Made by a program: the position numbers and the translations under genes. DNA of 41,624 nt from Bacteroidota bacterium. GTDB taxonomy: Bacteria > Bacteroidota > Bacteroidia > Sphingobacteriales > Sphingobacteriaceae. How positions within the stretch are numbered: the stretch's first letter is position 1; every line of letters begins with the position of its first letter. Of this stretch, positions 16,694 to 23,680 are shown in pieces. The notes beneath the pieces were generated by a model. The model made no database searches and was not told the DNA's origin. It saw nothing but the letters and a program-made list of their open reading frames with translations. The stretch covers positions 1 to 41,624 of the forward strand of contig JABDCF010000024.1 of the NCBI GenBank assembly GCA_013288235.1. Reading direction: 5' to 3'.

Positions 16694-17746
16694 ATGACAA
16701 AGGAACAAGAAACACCAGCCAACAAACCGAATAGGGTATTACCTATAATCCTTGGAATTATACTTATAGGAGGCATCATTTTCGGAATAAAGGAATACAT
16801 TTATTACGGTAAACACGTTGATACCGACGATGCCCAGATTGACGGGGACATCAGCCCTGTTGTAGCACGCGTTGGCGGCTATGTAGACAGTATTTACTTC
16901 CAGGAAAACACCCATGTTAACAAGGACCAGGTGCTGGTACAAATTGATGACAAAGATTATAAGATCAGGCTTGAACAGGCCTTTGCGGCTGAAACAGGGG
17001 CAAGCGCGAATATCAATGTTGGCCAGTCGGAAATTTCTGCCAATACCGCCAGTTCCTCCAGTGCAAAGGCACAGGTAACCTCTGCAGCTGCAAGGCTGGA
17101 TAAGGTTACTAAAGATTATCAGCGTTATGCCAACCTGGTGAAGGACGGTTCCATTACGCTGCAGCAATTTGATCAGTCCAAGTCGGATCTTGACGTCGCC
17201 CAGGCAAACTACAATGCCGCCCAGGATCAGTACAAGGCGGCTCTTGAACAAGTTGGAACAACCCGCAGCCAATTAAATGTTACGCATACAGGTGTATCAC
17301 AAAGGCAGGTAGACGTTAACTACGCGAAACTTCAGCTTTCTTATACCGCCATTAAGGCGCCCGCAAGTGGATTGGCATCCAAAAAAAGTGTTCAGGTAGG
17401 TCAGCTGGTACAGGCTGGCCAAACCTTATTTTCAATTGTAAATGATAACAGTACTTACATTACCGCAAATTTTAAAGAAACGCAATTGAATAAAATCCGC
17501 AACGGACAAAAAGTGGAAATTGAGGTTGATTCTTATCCTGATCTAAAATTATCCGGAACGGTTTTTAATTTTTCCCCGGCTACAGGCGCCAAATTTTCTT
17601 TACTGCCGCCGGACAATGCAACAGGTAACTTTGTAAAAGTTGTTCAGCGGGTGCCCGTTAAAATAAAGATCATAGCGGATAAGGAAACCATGGAGAAACT
17701 GCGCCCCGGCATGAGCGTAAATGTTTCTGTAATCATTAAAGACTGA
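16694..17746 (+). CDS. HlyD/EmrA family periplasmic adaptor
   Basis: 350 residues, EmrA-like. One membrane helix at about residues 14-35 (VLPIILGIILIGGIIFGI) anchors it to the inner membrane. The first half of the lipoyl domain reads DTDDAQIDGDISPVVARVGG and then VLVQIDDKDYKI. A long alanine/glutamine-rich coiled-coil hairpin covers about residues 90-205. The second lipoyl half is YTAIKAPASGLASKKSVQVG, followed by the beta-barrel domain (YITANFKETQLNKIRNGQKV) and the end LRPGMSVNVSV. Such adaptors usually pair with DHA2 MFS pumps; none is encoded directly downstream, where a terminator closes the operon, but two are present elsewhere in the window (3520-5103 and 20887-22476). Confidence 0.93.
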   Translation: MTKEQETPANKPNRVLPIILGIILIGGIIFGIKEYIYYGKHVDTDDAQIDGDISPVVARVGGYVDSIYFQENTHVNKDQVLVQIDDKDYKIRLEQAFAAETGASANINVGQSEISANTASSSSAKAQVTSAAARLDKVTKDYQRYANLVKDGSITLQQFDQSKSDLDVAQANYNAAQDQYKAALEQVGTTRSQLNVTHTGVSQRQVDVNYAKLQLSYTAIKAPASGLASKKSVQVGQLVQAGQTLFSIVNDNSTYITANFKETQLNKIRNGQKVEIEVDSYPDLKLSGTVFNFSPATGAKFSLLPPDNATGNFVKVVQRVPVKIKIIADKETMEKLRPGMSVNVSVIIKD

Positions 17747-17766
17747 TGTTCATCGTTTTTAAAAGG

Positions 17767-17805
17767 AAAAAGGGGTGATCCCTGATTAGGAATCACCCCT
17801 TTTTT
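17767..17805 (+). terminator. Strong Rho-independent terminator
   Basis: AAAAAGGGGTGATCCC pairs with GGAATCACCCCTTTTTT around a short loop, 20 nt after the HlyD stop. The A-run and T-run on both sides make it bidirectional, serving the minus-strand DLH-like gene as well. Confidence 0.85.
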
Positions 17806-17949
17806 AATGGTCTGATTTTGGACAACCCTTTAGCATTATTCAGCCTTTGAACCGGTACCGCTCACGCAAAGCTGCCCGGGCCTTTCAATTATTTTGGAAA
17901 AGAAATTTTTACCTGCAAATCGGGTGAAAATATTTCATAGCATTAATTA

Positions 17950-18654
17950 TTATTTTAACCAATCCCCGAAAAAGGATAAGGTCAGGGCCCAATCCTCTTT
18001 AGCAGCAAATGATGAACAACCGGGATATTCTTTGCAGGACTGGTTATTATCATCAACTTGGATATTTTCGGAGACATGCTTAGGTTGAGCATGTTTTAAA
18101 GCACTAACCTGATCATAAATCTTGCTTTGGGTAGATTGCATTTCCTGTTCGTTACCATAAAAAAGCATGATGCTATCCAGGCAGGGTGCATTGCCCGTAA
18201 AATCTCCGATGCCATTTTCAAAGTAGGCTGCAGCCGCTAAATGCGGCAGTACCGTGTCTGCCAGGAAAGAAACCCGGCCGTCTGAAAAAAAACCGGCACA
18301 ACCGATTTTGTCCTTTATTATTTGGTCTTGCTGTAACAGCCAATGGTAAGATGCTTTTACATCGGCTGCTAAACCATCCTTTATAAAGACAGCATATTGA
18401 GGATGGATAGCAGGCTTTACAATTTGATTGGCGCTGAGCCGTCTTGTGATCCGGCTATAAATATCAGGTGCCACCACGGCATATCCTTTTTTGCGAAATT
18501 TTTCAGCAACATCAAGCATATGTTCGGAAATGCCAAAAGCTTCCTGCAAAAGAATAACGGCAGGAAAATCTCCGCGACGATCAGGAAAGGCTATATATAA
18601 GTCAATTTCAGAACCGTCAGCTACTTTTACTTTATTGAACCCGTGATTGATCAT
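17950..18654 (-). CDS. Dienelactone-hydrolase-fold protein lacking the catalytic triad
   Basis: 234 residues from ATG 18654; a TTG two codons earlier is less likely, and the homologous gene at 2203 starts at the matching place. The N-terminal half is clearly DLH-like: VADGSEIDLYIAFP, VILLQEAFGISEHMLDVA, GYAVVAPDIYSR. The nucleophile elbow, GFCLGGR in the paralogue at 2422-3165, is GFFSDGR here, so cysteine is replaced by phenylalanine. The Asp motif (GGLDLHIT) is replaced by YGNEQEMQST, and the His motif (ADHGFNW) by QVDDNNQSCKEYPG. All three triad positions are gone while the fold and the frame are intact, so it is probably a non-enzymatic relative. It follows the universal stress gene by ~30 nt and should share its transcript. 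Confidence 0.85.
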   Translation of the reverse strand: MINHGFNKVKVADGSEIDLYIAFPDRRGDFPAVILLQEAFGISEHMLDVAEKFRKKGYAVVAPDIYSRITRRLSANQIVKPAIHPQYAVFIKDGLAADVKASYHWLLQQDQIIKDKIGCAGFFSDGRVSFLADTVLPHLAAAAYFENGIGDFTGNAPCLDSIMLFYGNEQEMQSTQSKIYDQVSALKHAQPKHVSENIQVDDNNQSCKEYPGCSSFAAKEDWALTLSFFGDWLK

Positions 18655-18684
18655 ATCCAATGATTTAATTTCATTAATCTGTAT

Positions 18685-19524
18685 TTATTTTAGGATCATA
18701 ACCGGTAGATTAGCATTTATTTCAAGTGCATTGGTAATACTTTTATGGGTTAAATTATTAAAGAAGCTGTAATGACCCGGAAGGGCGATAATGAGTTGAA
18801 CGTCATTATGCTTACTAAAATCAAGAATGCCGTGTAAGGTATTTTGGTCCTCGGAATAGTAAACCCCGTAAGCGTAGCTCTCCAGCATCTCTTTAAGGGC
18901 CTCCATATTTTCTTCAGCATGAATACTGTTTATCTTTCCGGGATCTACATTTAAAACAATTAGCTCGGGGCGAAGCCATTGTTCTGACAAGCGCAGTTCC
19001 TTTAACAAAGCCATTCGGGAAACCGCAGTGAAATCGCAGGGTACCAATGCCTTCTTAATATTTTGATAGTGCAGACCAGCAGGAATAATCATTACCGGCA
19101 CCTTACTGGTTTTAGCAATACTGATCACTTGTTCCCCGATAGGACTGTGAACCTCCCTGGAACGATGATCGCTTCCAATCATGATCAGGTCTGGCAGTTC
19201 AGCATCTGTTAACTCATGAATGGCCCTCAACAAAGGAAGCTCACTGATGCCCGATTCTATTTTGATAGAAGAGATGCATTTCTTTAACAATTTATGGGCG
19301 ATAAATTTTACGTGACTTTCAACTTTTTGTCTTTCATCAGATATTTCTTCAGCACTCATCTGTACATAATCTATAGATGGCAGCAATTGAGCAGCCATAG
19401 AAGTGTAATATGATTTTAAAAGTATGATCCTGCCGACGTGAACATCCTTTACAAAATCCGCTGCGTAGTGGATAACATTTGCAGACGTATCTGAAAAATC
19501 AATGGGTATAAGTAATGTCTTCAT
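18685..19524 (-). CDS. Tandem universal stress protein (UspA family)
   Basis: 279 residues holding two Usp domains. The first begins KTLLIPIDFSDTSANVIHYA and ends with the nucleotide-binding type motif MIGSDHRSREVHSPIGEQVI followed by KVPVMIIPAG. The second starts KKALVPCDFTAVSRMALLKE at about residue 152 and is more divergent, ending NLPVMILK. Double-Usp proteins are cytoplasmic stress proteins that often bind ATP; the G-2x-G-9x-G-[ST] pattern is incomplete in both domains. It lies 52 nt after the small membrane protein gene and ~30 nt before the DLH-like gene on the same strand. The shorter cassette at 1206-3165 has no Usp gene. Confidence 0.9.
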   Translation of the reverse strand: MKTLLIPIDFSDTSANVIHYAADFVKDVHVGRIILLKSYYTSMAAQLLPSIDYVQMSAEEISDERQKVESHVKFIAHKLLKKCISSIKIESGISELPLLRAIHELTDAELPDLIMIGSDHRSREVHSPIGEQVISIAKTSKVPVMIIPAGLHYQNIKKALVPCDFTAVSRMALLKELRLSEQWLRPELIVLNVDPGKINSIHAEENMEALKEMLESYAYGVYYSEDQNTLHGILDFSKHNDVQLIIALPGHYSFFNNLTHKSITNALEINANLPVMILK

Positions 19525-19576
19525 ATTAATTTTTGTTTATCAGTTTAACGCTTTATTTCATTGAAGTTTTAGGCTT

Positions 19577-19729
19577 TTAATGTTTACCTAACCTTAATAA
19601 TTTCATTAGAAGTGCGATTAAAAAGGCAACAAGCCAAAACCAAAGCGTGAAAACCATTTCCCGCTCAAAAAAACCAACAAGCTTGATCCATAGCCTCCGT
19701 ATGGTTTTTTTACCAATTTCCATAGCCAT
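19577..19729 (-). CDS. Small single-pass membrane protein, EREM family
   Basis: A 50-residue open frame from ATG 19729 to TAA 19579-19577. The basic N-terminal part (EIGKKTIRRLWIKL) precedes FFEREM and one hydrophobic helix (VFTLWFWLVAFLIALLMKLL). It aligns with the 47-residue protein at 2013-2156 over the last 33 residues. The start at 19729 is favoured over the internal ATG at 19723 because the upstream TACTTGATT motif then lies at exactly the same 34-nt distance as in the other copy. It stands between a MarR gene and the Usp gene in one orientation. The function is unknown; the conserved E-R-E-M just before the membrane helix is the best candidate for a functional site. Confidence 0.75.
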   Translation of the reverse strand: MAMEIGKKTIRRLWIKLVGFFEREMVFTLWFWLVAFLIALLMKLLRLGKH

Positions 19730-19760
19730 TATAAATATATAAATATTTAGTCAATAAATA

Positions 19761-19772
19761 GATAATCAAGTA
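19761..19772 (-). promoter_or_regulatory. Motif upstream of second small membrane protein gene
   Basis: Minus strand TACTTGATTATC. Its TACTTGATT core (19772-19764) ends 34 nt before the ATG at 19729 and starts 24 nt after the stop of the MarR gene, matching the arrangement at 1970-2013. No clear -7 element follows, so it may be an operator or part of a cassette-internal promoter. Confidence 0.45.
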
Positions 19773-19795
19773 CTAAACCTTTATGACAAATTTTT

Positions 19796-20251
19796 TTATT
19801 CTTTTTTTAAATTATTCACCATTCTCCTGATCAGTAACACCCCATTTTGTAAATCTTCACCGGTAATTTTCTCTGAAGCCAGCCCATAAACATCTGCTAC
19901 CCAGGGGTACAGGATATCCTTCAGGGTTAGCCCCTCCTTCGTTAAGAAAATAAGCTTATTTCGCCTGTCATTTTTATCCGCTGACCGTTTTACCAATTTT
20001 CGTTTGATCAGGTTATCCAATAAATAGGTCATACTCGATTTATCCCTTAAAGTCCTGTCAGCGATTTCCTGCTGGTTCAGGCCATCCTTTCTCCATAGGC
20101 ACCCCATAACTTCCAGCATCTCATAAGTGAGATTGATATCATGTTCCTTTATCTTTTTCTGGATATGTTTTCTCGTGAAATTTCTCAGCTCCTGCATTAA
20201 ATAGGCAAGTTGTACCGCTATCTCAGTTTTATTTTTTTCGGGTGTTATCAT
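19796..20251 (-). CDS. MarR family transcriptional regulator (second of a tandem pair)
   Basis: 151 residues with a winged helix-turn-helix at about residues 40-105: LTYEMLEVMGCLWRKDGLNQ, QEIADRTLRDKSSMTYLLDN and the wing KRSADKNDRRNKLIFLT. It is closer to the MarR protein at 1486-1947 (shared EMLEVMGCLW, TLRDKSSMTYLLDNL, NPWVAEVYG/YPWVADVYG) than to its own neighbour at 20388-20852. That makes it the direct counterpart of the cassette regulator at 1486. It lies 136 nt after the other MarR gene and 66 nt before the small membrane protein gene. Expected to act as a dimeric, ligand-responsive repressor of the operon. Confidence 0.92.
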   Translation of the reverse strand: MITPEKNKTEIAVQLAYLMQELRNFTRKHIQKKIKEHDINLTYEMLEVMGCLWRKDGLNQQEIADRTLRDKSSMTYLLDNLIKRKLVKRSADKNDRRNKLIFLTKEGLTLKDILYPWVADVYGLASEKITGEDLQNGVLLIRRMVNNLKKE

Positions 20252-20387
20252 GAATGATCAAATTAACTATTTCAATGGTACACTATTCAGGCGGACTTAT
20301 TTGGCCGCTTTTCAAAATTGCCCTGTATAGATCAACTACGAAAATAATATAAAATCCAATCGGTATTAAAAATATTAGCAGGTTGCT

Positions 20388-20852
20388 TTATAATGTAACC
20401 AGTTTATAAATAATTTTATTCAGCACTACAATGCTGGCTTGCAGCTCTTCTATTTCCAATTCTTCCGATATTTTTTCATATACTTCAGCAACCTTTGGCT
20501 GTAATTGTTCCTTCAGACACTGGCCTTCCTGCGTCAAATAAATCAATTTATTACGCCTGTCATTTTTATCTTCTACTCTTGTAACGATATTTCGGTCAAC
20601 CAGGTTATTGACTAAATAAGTTATGCTTGACTTATCCCTGAATGTGAGGTCAGCGATCTCCTGCTGGTTAATGCCATCGTTTTTCCAGAGGTAACCTAAT
20701 ACCTCCGCCATTTCGAAAGAAAGGTTTGTACCGCGCTCCCTGATCTTTGCCAGTATATGGTGCTTCACCTTGTTTTTAACTTCTGACATCAAGCAGCCAA
20801 GCTTATATGACAGCTCTGCTTTTGATAAACATTTTATTTGTTGTATTTTCAT
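20388..20852 (-). CDS. MarR family transcriptional regulator (first of a tandem pair)
   Basis: 154 residues, typical MarR layout. The helix-turn-helix includes LSFEMAEVLGYLWKNDGINQ, QEIADLTFRDKSSITYLVNN and the wing TRVEDKNDRRNKLIYLTQEG. It starts 34 nt after the MFS exporter stop, so it is cotranscribed with the exporter and probably controls it. The effector cannot be inferred. Its reading frame stays open for 34 more hydrophobic codons after the TAA (20387-20283), noted separately. Confidence 0.92.
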   Translation of the reverse strand: MKIQQIKCLSKAELSYKLGCLMSEVKNKVKHHILAKIRERGTNLSFEMAEVLGYLWKNDGINQQEIADLTFRDKSSITYLVNNLVDRNIVTRVEDKNDRRNKLIYLTQEGQCLKEQLQPKVAEVYEKISEELEIEELQASIVVLNKIIYKLVTL

Positions 20853-20886
20853 GATTAAACAAATTCAATTAAGTTACCCTATTGCC

Positions 20887-22476
20887 TTAATGGGCTGCAT
20901 CAGCGAGGCTGATCTTATTTTTACCTTTTGCGACAAATATGAGTACGATTGGGACAAAAATCAGGAACATGACGCCGATCCATAAAAAAACATCGGTGTA
21001 GGAAAGCAGGGTGGCCTGTGTATTTACGGATCTGTCAAGCATAGCATAGGCGGTTTGCCGGGCTGTTAAGCTATCTAAGCCACTTTGGTGCTGTACGTGC
21101 GCAGCTAACTGAGCTACACGCTGTTGTACATTCAGATCATAGGAAGGCAAATGAGTTACCAGCACATTCCGGTGAACTTGTGTTTGCCGGTAAACAAATG
21201 TCGAGATAAGCGCTACGCCAAAAGATCCGCCCAGCTGGCGCATCATGCCTGAAAAGGCCGCCCCCTGCCCGATTTCCTGTCCCTTTAGCGTAGATAAGGC
21301 CATCGTGCTGACCGGAACTGATAATAAGCCCAGGCCCAGGCCACGCAGAATAAGGATCCAGAAGAAATTCCCGCTGCTGGTTTCAAGGGTGAGTATGGAA
21401 GACGCATACATGCTGTAGATAAAAAATATGATCAATCCAATTGCTATCAAATACTTTTGGGGCACACCCTTTTGTATCAGCTTCCCTATCAAAGGTAGCA
21501 TAAACGCCACAAATATGGTGGCTGGAAGCTGAAGCATGCCTGCTTGCATCGCCGTCCAGCCAAGTAATGATTGCGTGTATAAAGGAAGGACAAAAGAGGC
21601 CCCGTAAAGCCCGAAACCCAAAACGAAGGATAGCATGATCCCTATCCTTAAATTGGAATTTTTTAAGACCCGCAGGTTAACAATAGGATAGGCGTACGAG
21701 AGTTCACGCCATATAAATGTTAAGATACCTAATGTAGCGGTCACCGTAAGTACAATGATTGTTTTACTGCTGTACCAATCTTCCTCTTGCCCTTTTTCTA
21801 AAACATATTGCAAAGACGAAATGCCAATGGTTAATAATCCAATTCCCAGCCAGTCTACCTGGCTTGCCGGCCGCTTTTCTTCATATTTAGGGCTCCTTAC
21901 AAATTGCAAAGTTAAGATCGTAGCGACTATCCCTATAGGGATGTTGATATAAAAAATAAAGGGCCAGGAATAATTATCAACGATGTAGCCGCCAAGTGTG
22001 GGGCCAAGTGTAGGGCCCATGATGACCCCAAGTGTGTAAATAGCCTGGGCCATGGCCCTTTTCTCGGTTGGCCAGCTTTCTGTAATGATGGTTTGTGAAG
22101 TTACCAGTAAGGCCCCTCCGCCTAAACCTTGTATAAAACGAAAAATCACTAACTCCCAGATAGAAGTAGCGTTTCCGCATAGAAAGGAACAGACCGTAAA
22201 AACAATTACGGAAGCGGCAAAGTAATTCCGCCGGCCGAATTGCTGGGAAAGCCAGCTGGTCATCGGTACAATGATAACGTTTCCCAATGAGTAGGCAGTA
22301 ATTACCCAGCTGATCTCGTTCAGGGTGGCCCCAAGGTTACCGCGCATGTCATTGATCGCCACATTCACTATCGTCGTATCAATGATTTCAAGCAGGGCAC
22401 AGCAAACAGCGGTAATTGTAATAATAGTTCGCCTGTAGCCATACTCTACTAAGGAAAATGAAGATGCAGAATTCAT
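20887..22476 (-). CDS. DHA2 family MFS drug exporter (EmrB/QacA-like)
   Basis: 529 residues and 14 predicted helices. Helix 1 has LEIIDTTIVNVAIND, the motif A region is WLSQQFGRRNYFAAS, and motif C is GPTLGPTLGGYIVDN. It is collinear with the exporter at 3520-5103, including the SLADAAH terminus, and its C-terminal part is the closest match to the remnant at 1206-1460. It opens the cassette MFS, MarR, MarR, small membrane protein, Usp, DLH-like, all on the minus strand with short gaps. The promoter at 22496-22527 has the shared operator. As it has no adaptor of its own, it may work with the HlyD/TolC pair at 15305-17746 or act alone at the inner membrane. Confidence 0.93.
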   Translation of the reverse strand: MNSASSFSLVEYGYRRTIITITAVCCALLEIIDTTIVNVAINDMRGNLGATLNEISWVITAYSLGNVIIVPMTSWLSQQFGRRNYFAASVIVFTVCSFLCGNATSIWELVIFRFIQGLGGGALLVTSQTIITESWPTEKRAMAQAIYTLGVIMGPTLGPTLGGYIVDNYSWPFIFYINIPIGIVATILTLQFVRSPKYEEKRPASQVDWLGIGLLTIGISSLQYVLEKGQEEDWYSSKTIIVLTVTATLGILTFIWRELSYAYPIVNLRVLKNSNLRIGIMLSFVLGFGLYGASFVLPLYTQSLLGWTAMQAGMLQLPATIFVAFMLPLIGKLIQKGVPQKYLIAIGLIIFFIYSMYASSILTLETSSGNFFWILILRGLGLGLLSVPVSTMALSTLKGQEIGQGAAFSGMMRQLGGSFGVALISTFVYRQTQVHRNVLVTHLPSYDLNVQQRVAQLAAHVQHQSGLDSLTARQTAYAMLDRSVNTQATLLSYTDVFLWIGVMFLIFVPIVLIFVAKGKNKISLADAAH

Positions 22477-22815
22477 AGATTTTATAATTGATGAATAAAG
22501 TTATATATTTGATGGTCAATTATAGTACTATTTATTTTTTTATTTTTTTGTATGACATTTCCATTATAATTCCAGCACCAGATGGCGTTAAAAGGCGCTG
22601 AAGGTAGAGCTTAGTATTGGTGACTGTTCAGGAGTGTTGAACAGATTGGAAATTATTATTGACCTAAACCATCAGTTGAAAAATAAACCTAAGAAAAGCT
22701 TATCCCGGCTGCCGGTGAGGTTTAGAAGGAAACGGTTACACCAGCCTGGCATAAATAAAATTGCCAAACGGGCAGGGATAAATAAAAAGCTGAAGTCAAT
22801 GATCCGGGAAAACTG
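22477..22815. other. Intergenic region between minus-strand genes
   Basis: Contains the exporter promoter at 22496-22527. A plus-strand open frame at 22634-22834 has a TTG start, very basic composition and no family resemblance, and was not accepted. Nothing else is seen. Confidence 0.45.
22496..22527 (-). promoter_or_regulatory. Promoter with spacer operator, second MFS exporter
   Basis: Minus strand -7 TAACTTTA (22503-22496); operator TTGACCATCAA (22519-22509), ending 5 nt upstream of the -7 element. No TTTG is present at the -33 position. The start codon is at 22476, so the leader is very short, as for the other exporter. Confidence 0.7.
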
Positions 22816-23358
22816 TCATAATAGTTGTTGGTGAGCCAGGATCATTTGCGTTAATTTATAACGGGCGCTCGTCAAATTTAGCTGGACCGTTCTTGCATTT
22901 ATTTTAAGTAATACAGCCATTTCTTCAAAGGTATATTCATCAATGGCGTATAAGTTATAACTGATCCGGATAGCATGCGGCAACCGCCTGATCATGCTGA
23001 GCAGATGATCTTGCTTAAGTCCCGTGTCAACTAAAACTCCAGGAAAATTATCGCCGGGTTCATCTGAACTGTCAGCGTGTACCAGCGGATAGTTGAGCAA
23101 ATAATGATCTACAAGGCTATTTAAAAAGCTTTTCCTGAACCATTCTTTAAAAGGTTCTTTAGGATCATATTGCTTTAGCGATTCAAAAATTCTAAAAAAG
23201 CCATGGTTCATAATTTCTGCCGGCTCATGGTAAGTATCGGCATACCGGATAGAAATCCCCAGGGCAAAACCATAAAACGTCTGGTATAACATTTTACGGT
23301 CTTTTCTCTTTTGTTTAAGACAGCCTGCTATAAGTTGATGTAAGATGGCATCCTCCAT
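22816..23358 (-). CDS. ECF-type sigma-70 family factor
   Basis: 180 residues from ATG 23358. Region 2 is recognisable at about residues 20-85: LYQTFYGFALGISIRYAD, then EPAEIMNHGFFRIFESLKQY and FKEWFRKSFLNSLVDHYL, the pattern of Bacteroidota ECF factors. Region 4 lies at about residues 115-175: LLSMIRRLPHAIRISYNLYA, DEYTFEEMAVLLKINARTVQ and LNLTSARYKLTQ. The recognition helix has NARTVQLNLTSAR in place of the usual S-x-G-T-V-x-S-x-L-x-R-A-R, so it is somewhat divergent. No anti-sigma gene is adjacent, and it looks like a single-gene unit. The target is unknown. Confidence 0.8.
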   Translation of the reverse strand: MEDAILHQLIAGCLKQKRKDRKMLYQTFYGFALGISIRYADTYHEPAEIMNHGFFRIFESLKQYDPKEPFKEWFRKSFLNSLVDHYLLNYPLVHADSSDEPGDNFPGVLVDTGLKQDHLLSMIRRLPHAIRISYNLYAIDEYTFEEMAVLLKINARTVQLNLTSARYKLTQMILAHQQLL

Positions 23359-23680
23359 TGGAACGCTTTATTTGGCGGGAGCATAGGTACGGAAACATAG
23401 GCCCAAAGATTGGACATTCCGGAGCCATTGACCATTTCGTTCCGGAATAGCGAACAGTTGATTCCGTAACACTTTGACCATTTCAATTTGTTGATTATTA
23501 ATTACGGTTTCCTTAATTGTCTACACAATATAATGCTCCAAAGCGCCCGGAACTGCCTGGTCTGGCCTCGCGGAATATCCACTTTGACTACACACATCCT
23601 GCCCGCGGTCGTAGGTTTCATAAAGTATGCCTCTGTCTCGTTGGCGACAACACCAACAAGACGGACCTAATTTTCGTACG
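23359..23680. other. Gene-free stretch with repeat-like and GC-richer segments
   Basis: The left part (about 23405-23485) carries imperfectly repeated pieces with GACCATTTC and TTCCGGAAT. The right part (23502-23666) is richer in GC than its surroundings and has a 54-codon open frame on the minus strand without a start codon near its beginning. Both could be remains of inserted DNA. Confidence 0.4.
23405..23485. repeat. Possible IS21-like element end remnant
   Basis: The segments GACATTCCGGAGCCATTGAC, GACCATTTCGTTCCGGAATA and TTTGACCATTTC alternate at ~30-40 nt. Multiple short repeats with GACC and CCGGAAT are what I recall from the ends of IS21-family elements in Bacteroidota. No istA or istB gene is present, so this would be only a scar. 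The identification is tentative. Confidence 0.3.

Noticed and set aside
16739..17272. 177-codon minus-strand frame inside the HlyD gene
   Set aside because: Opposite strand of a clearly coding gene; cysteine-rich and without family features.
22634..22834. 66-codon plus-strand frame (TTG start)
   Set aside because: Highly basic, no ribosome-binding site, overlaps the end of the ECF sigma gene, and matches no family I recognise.
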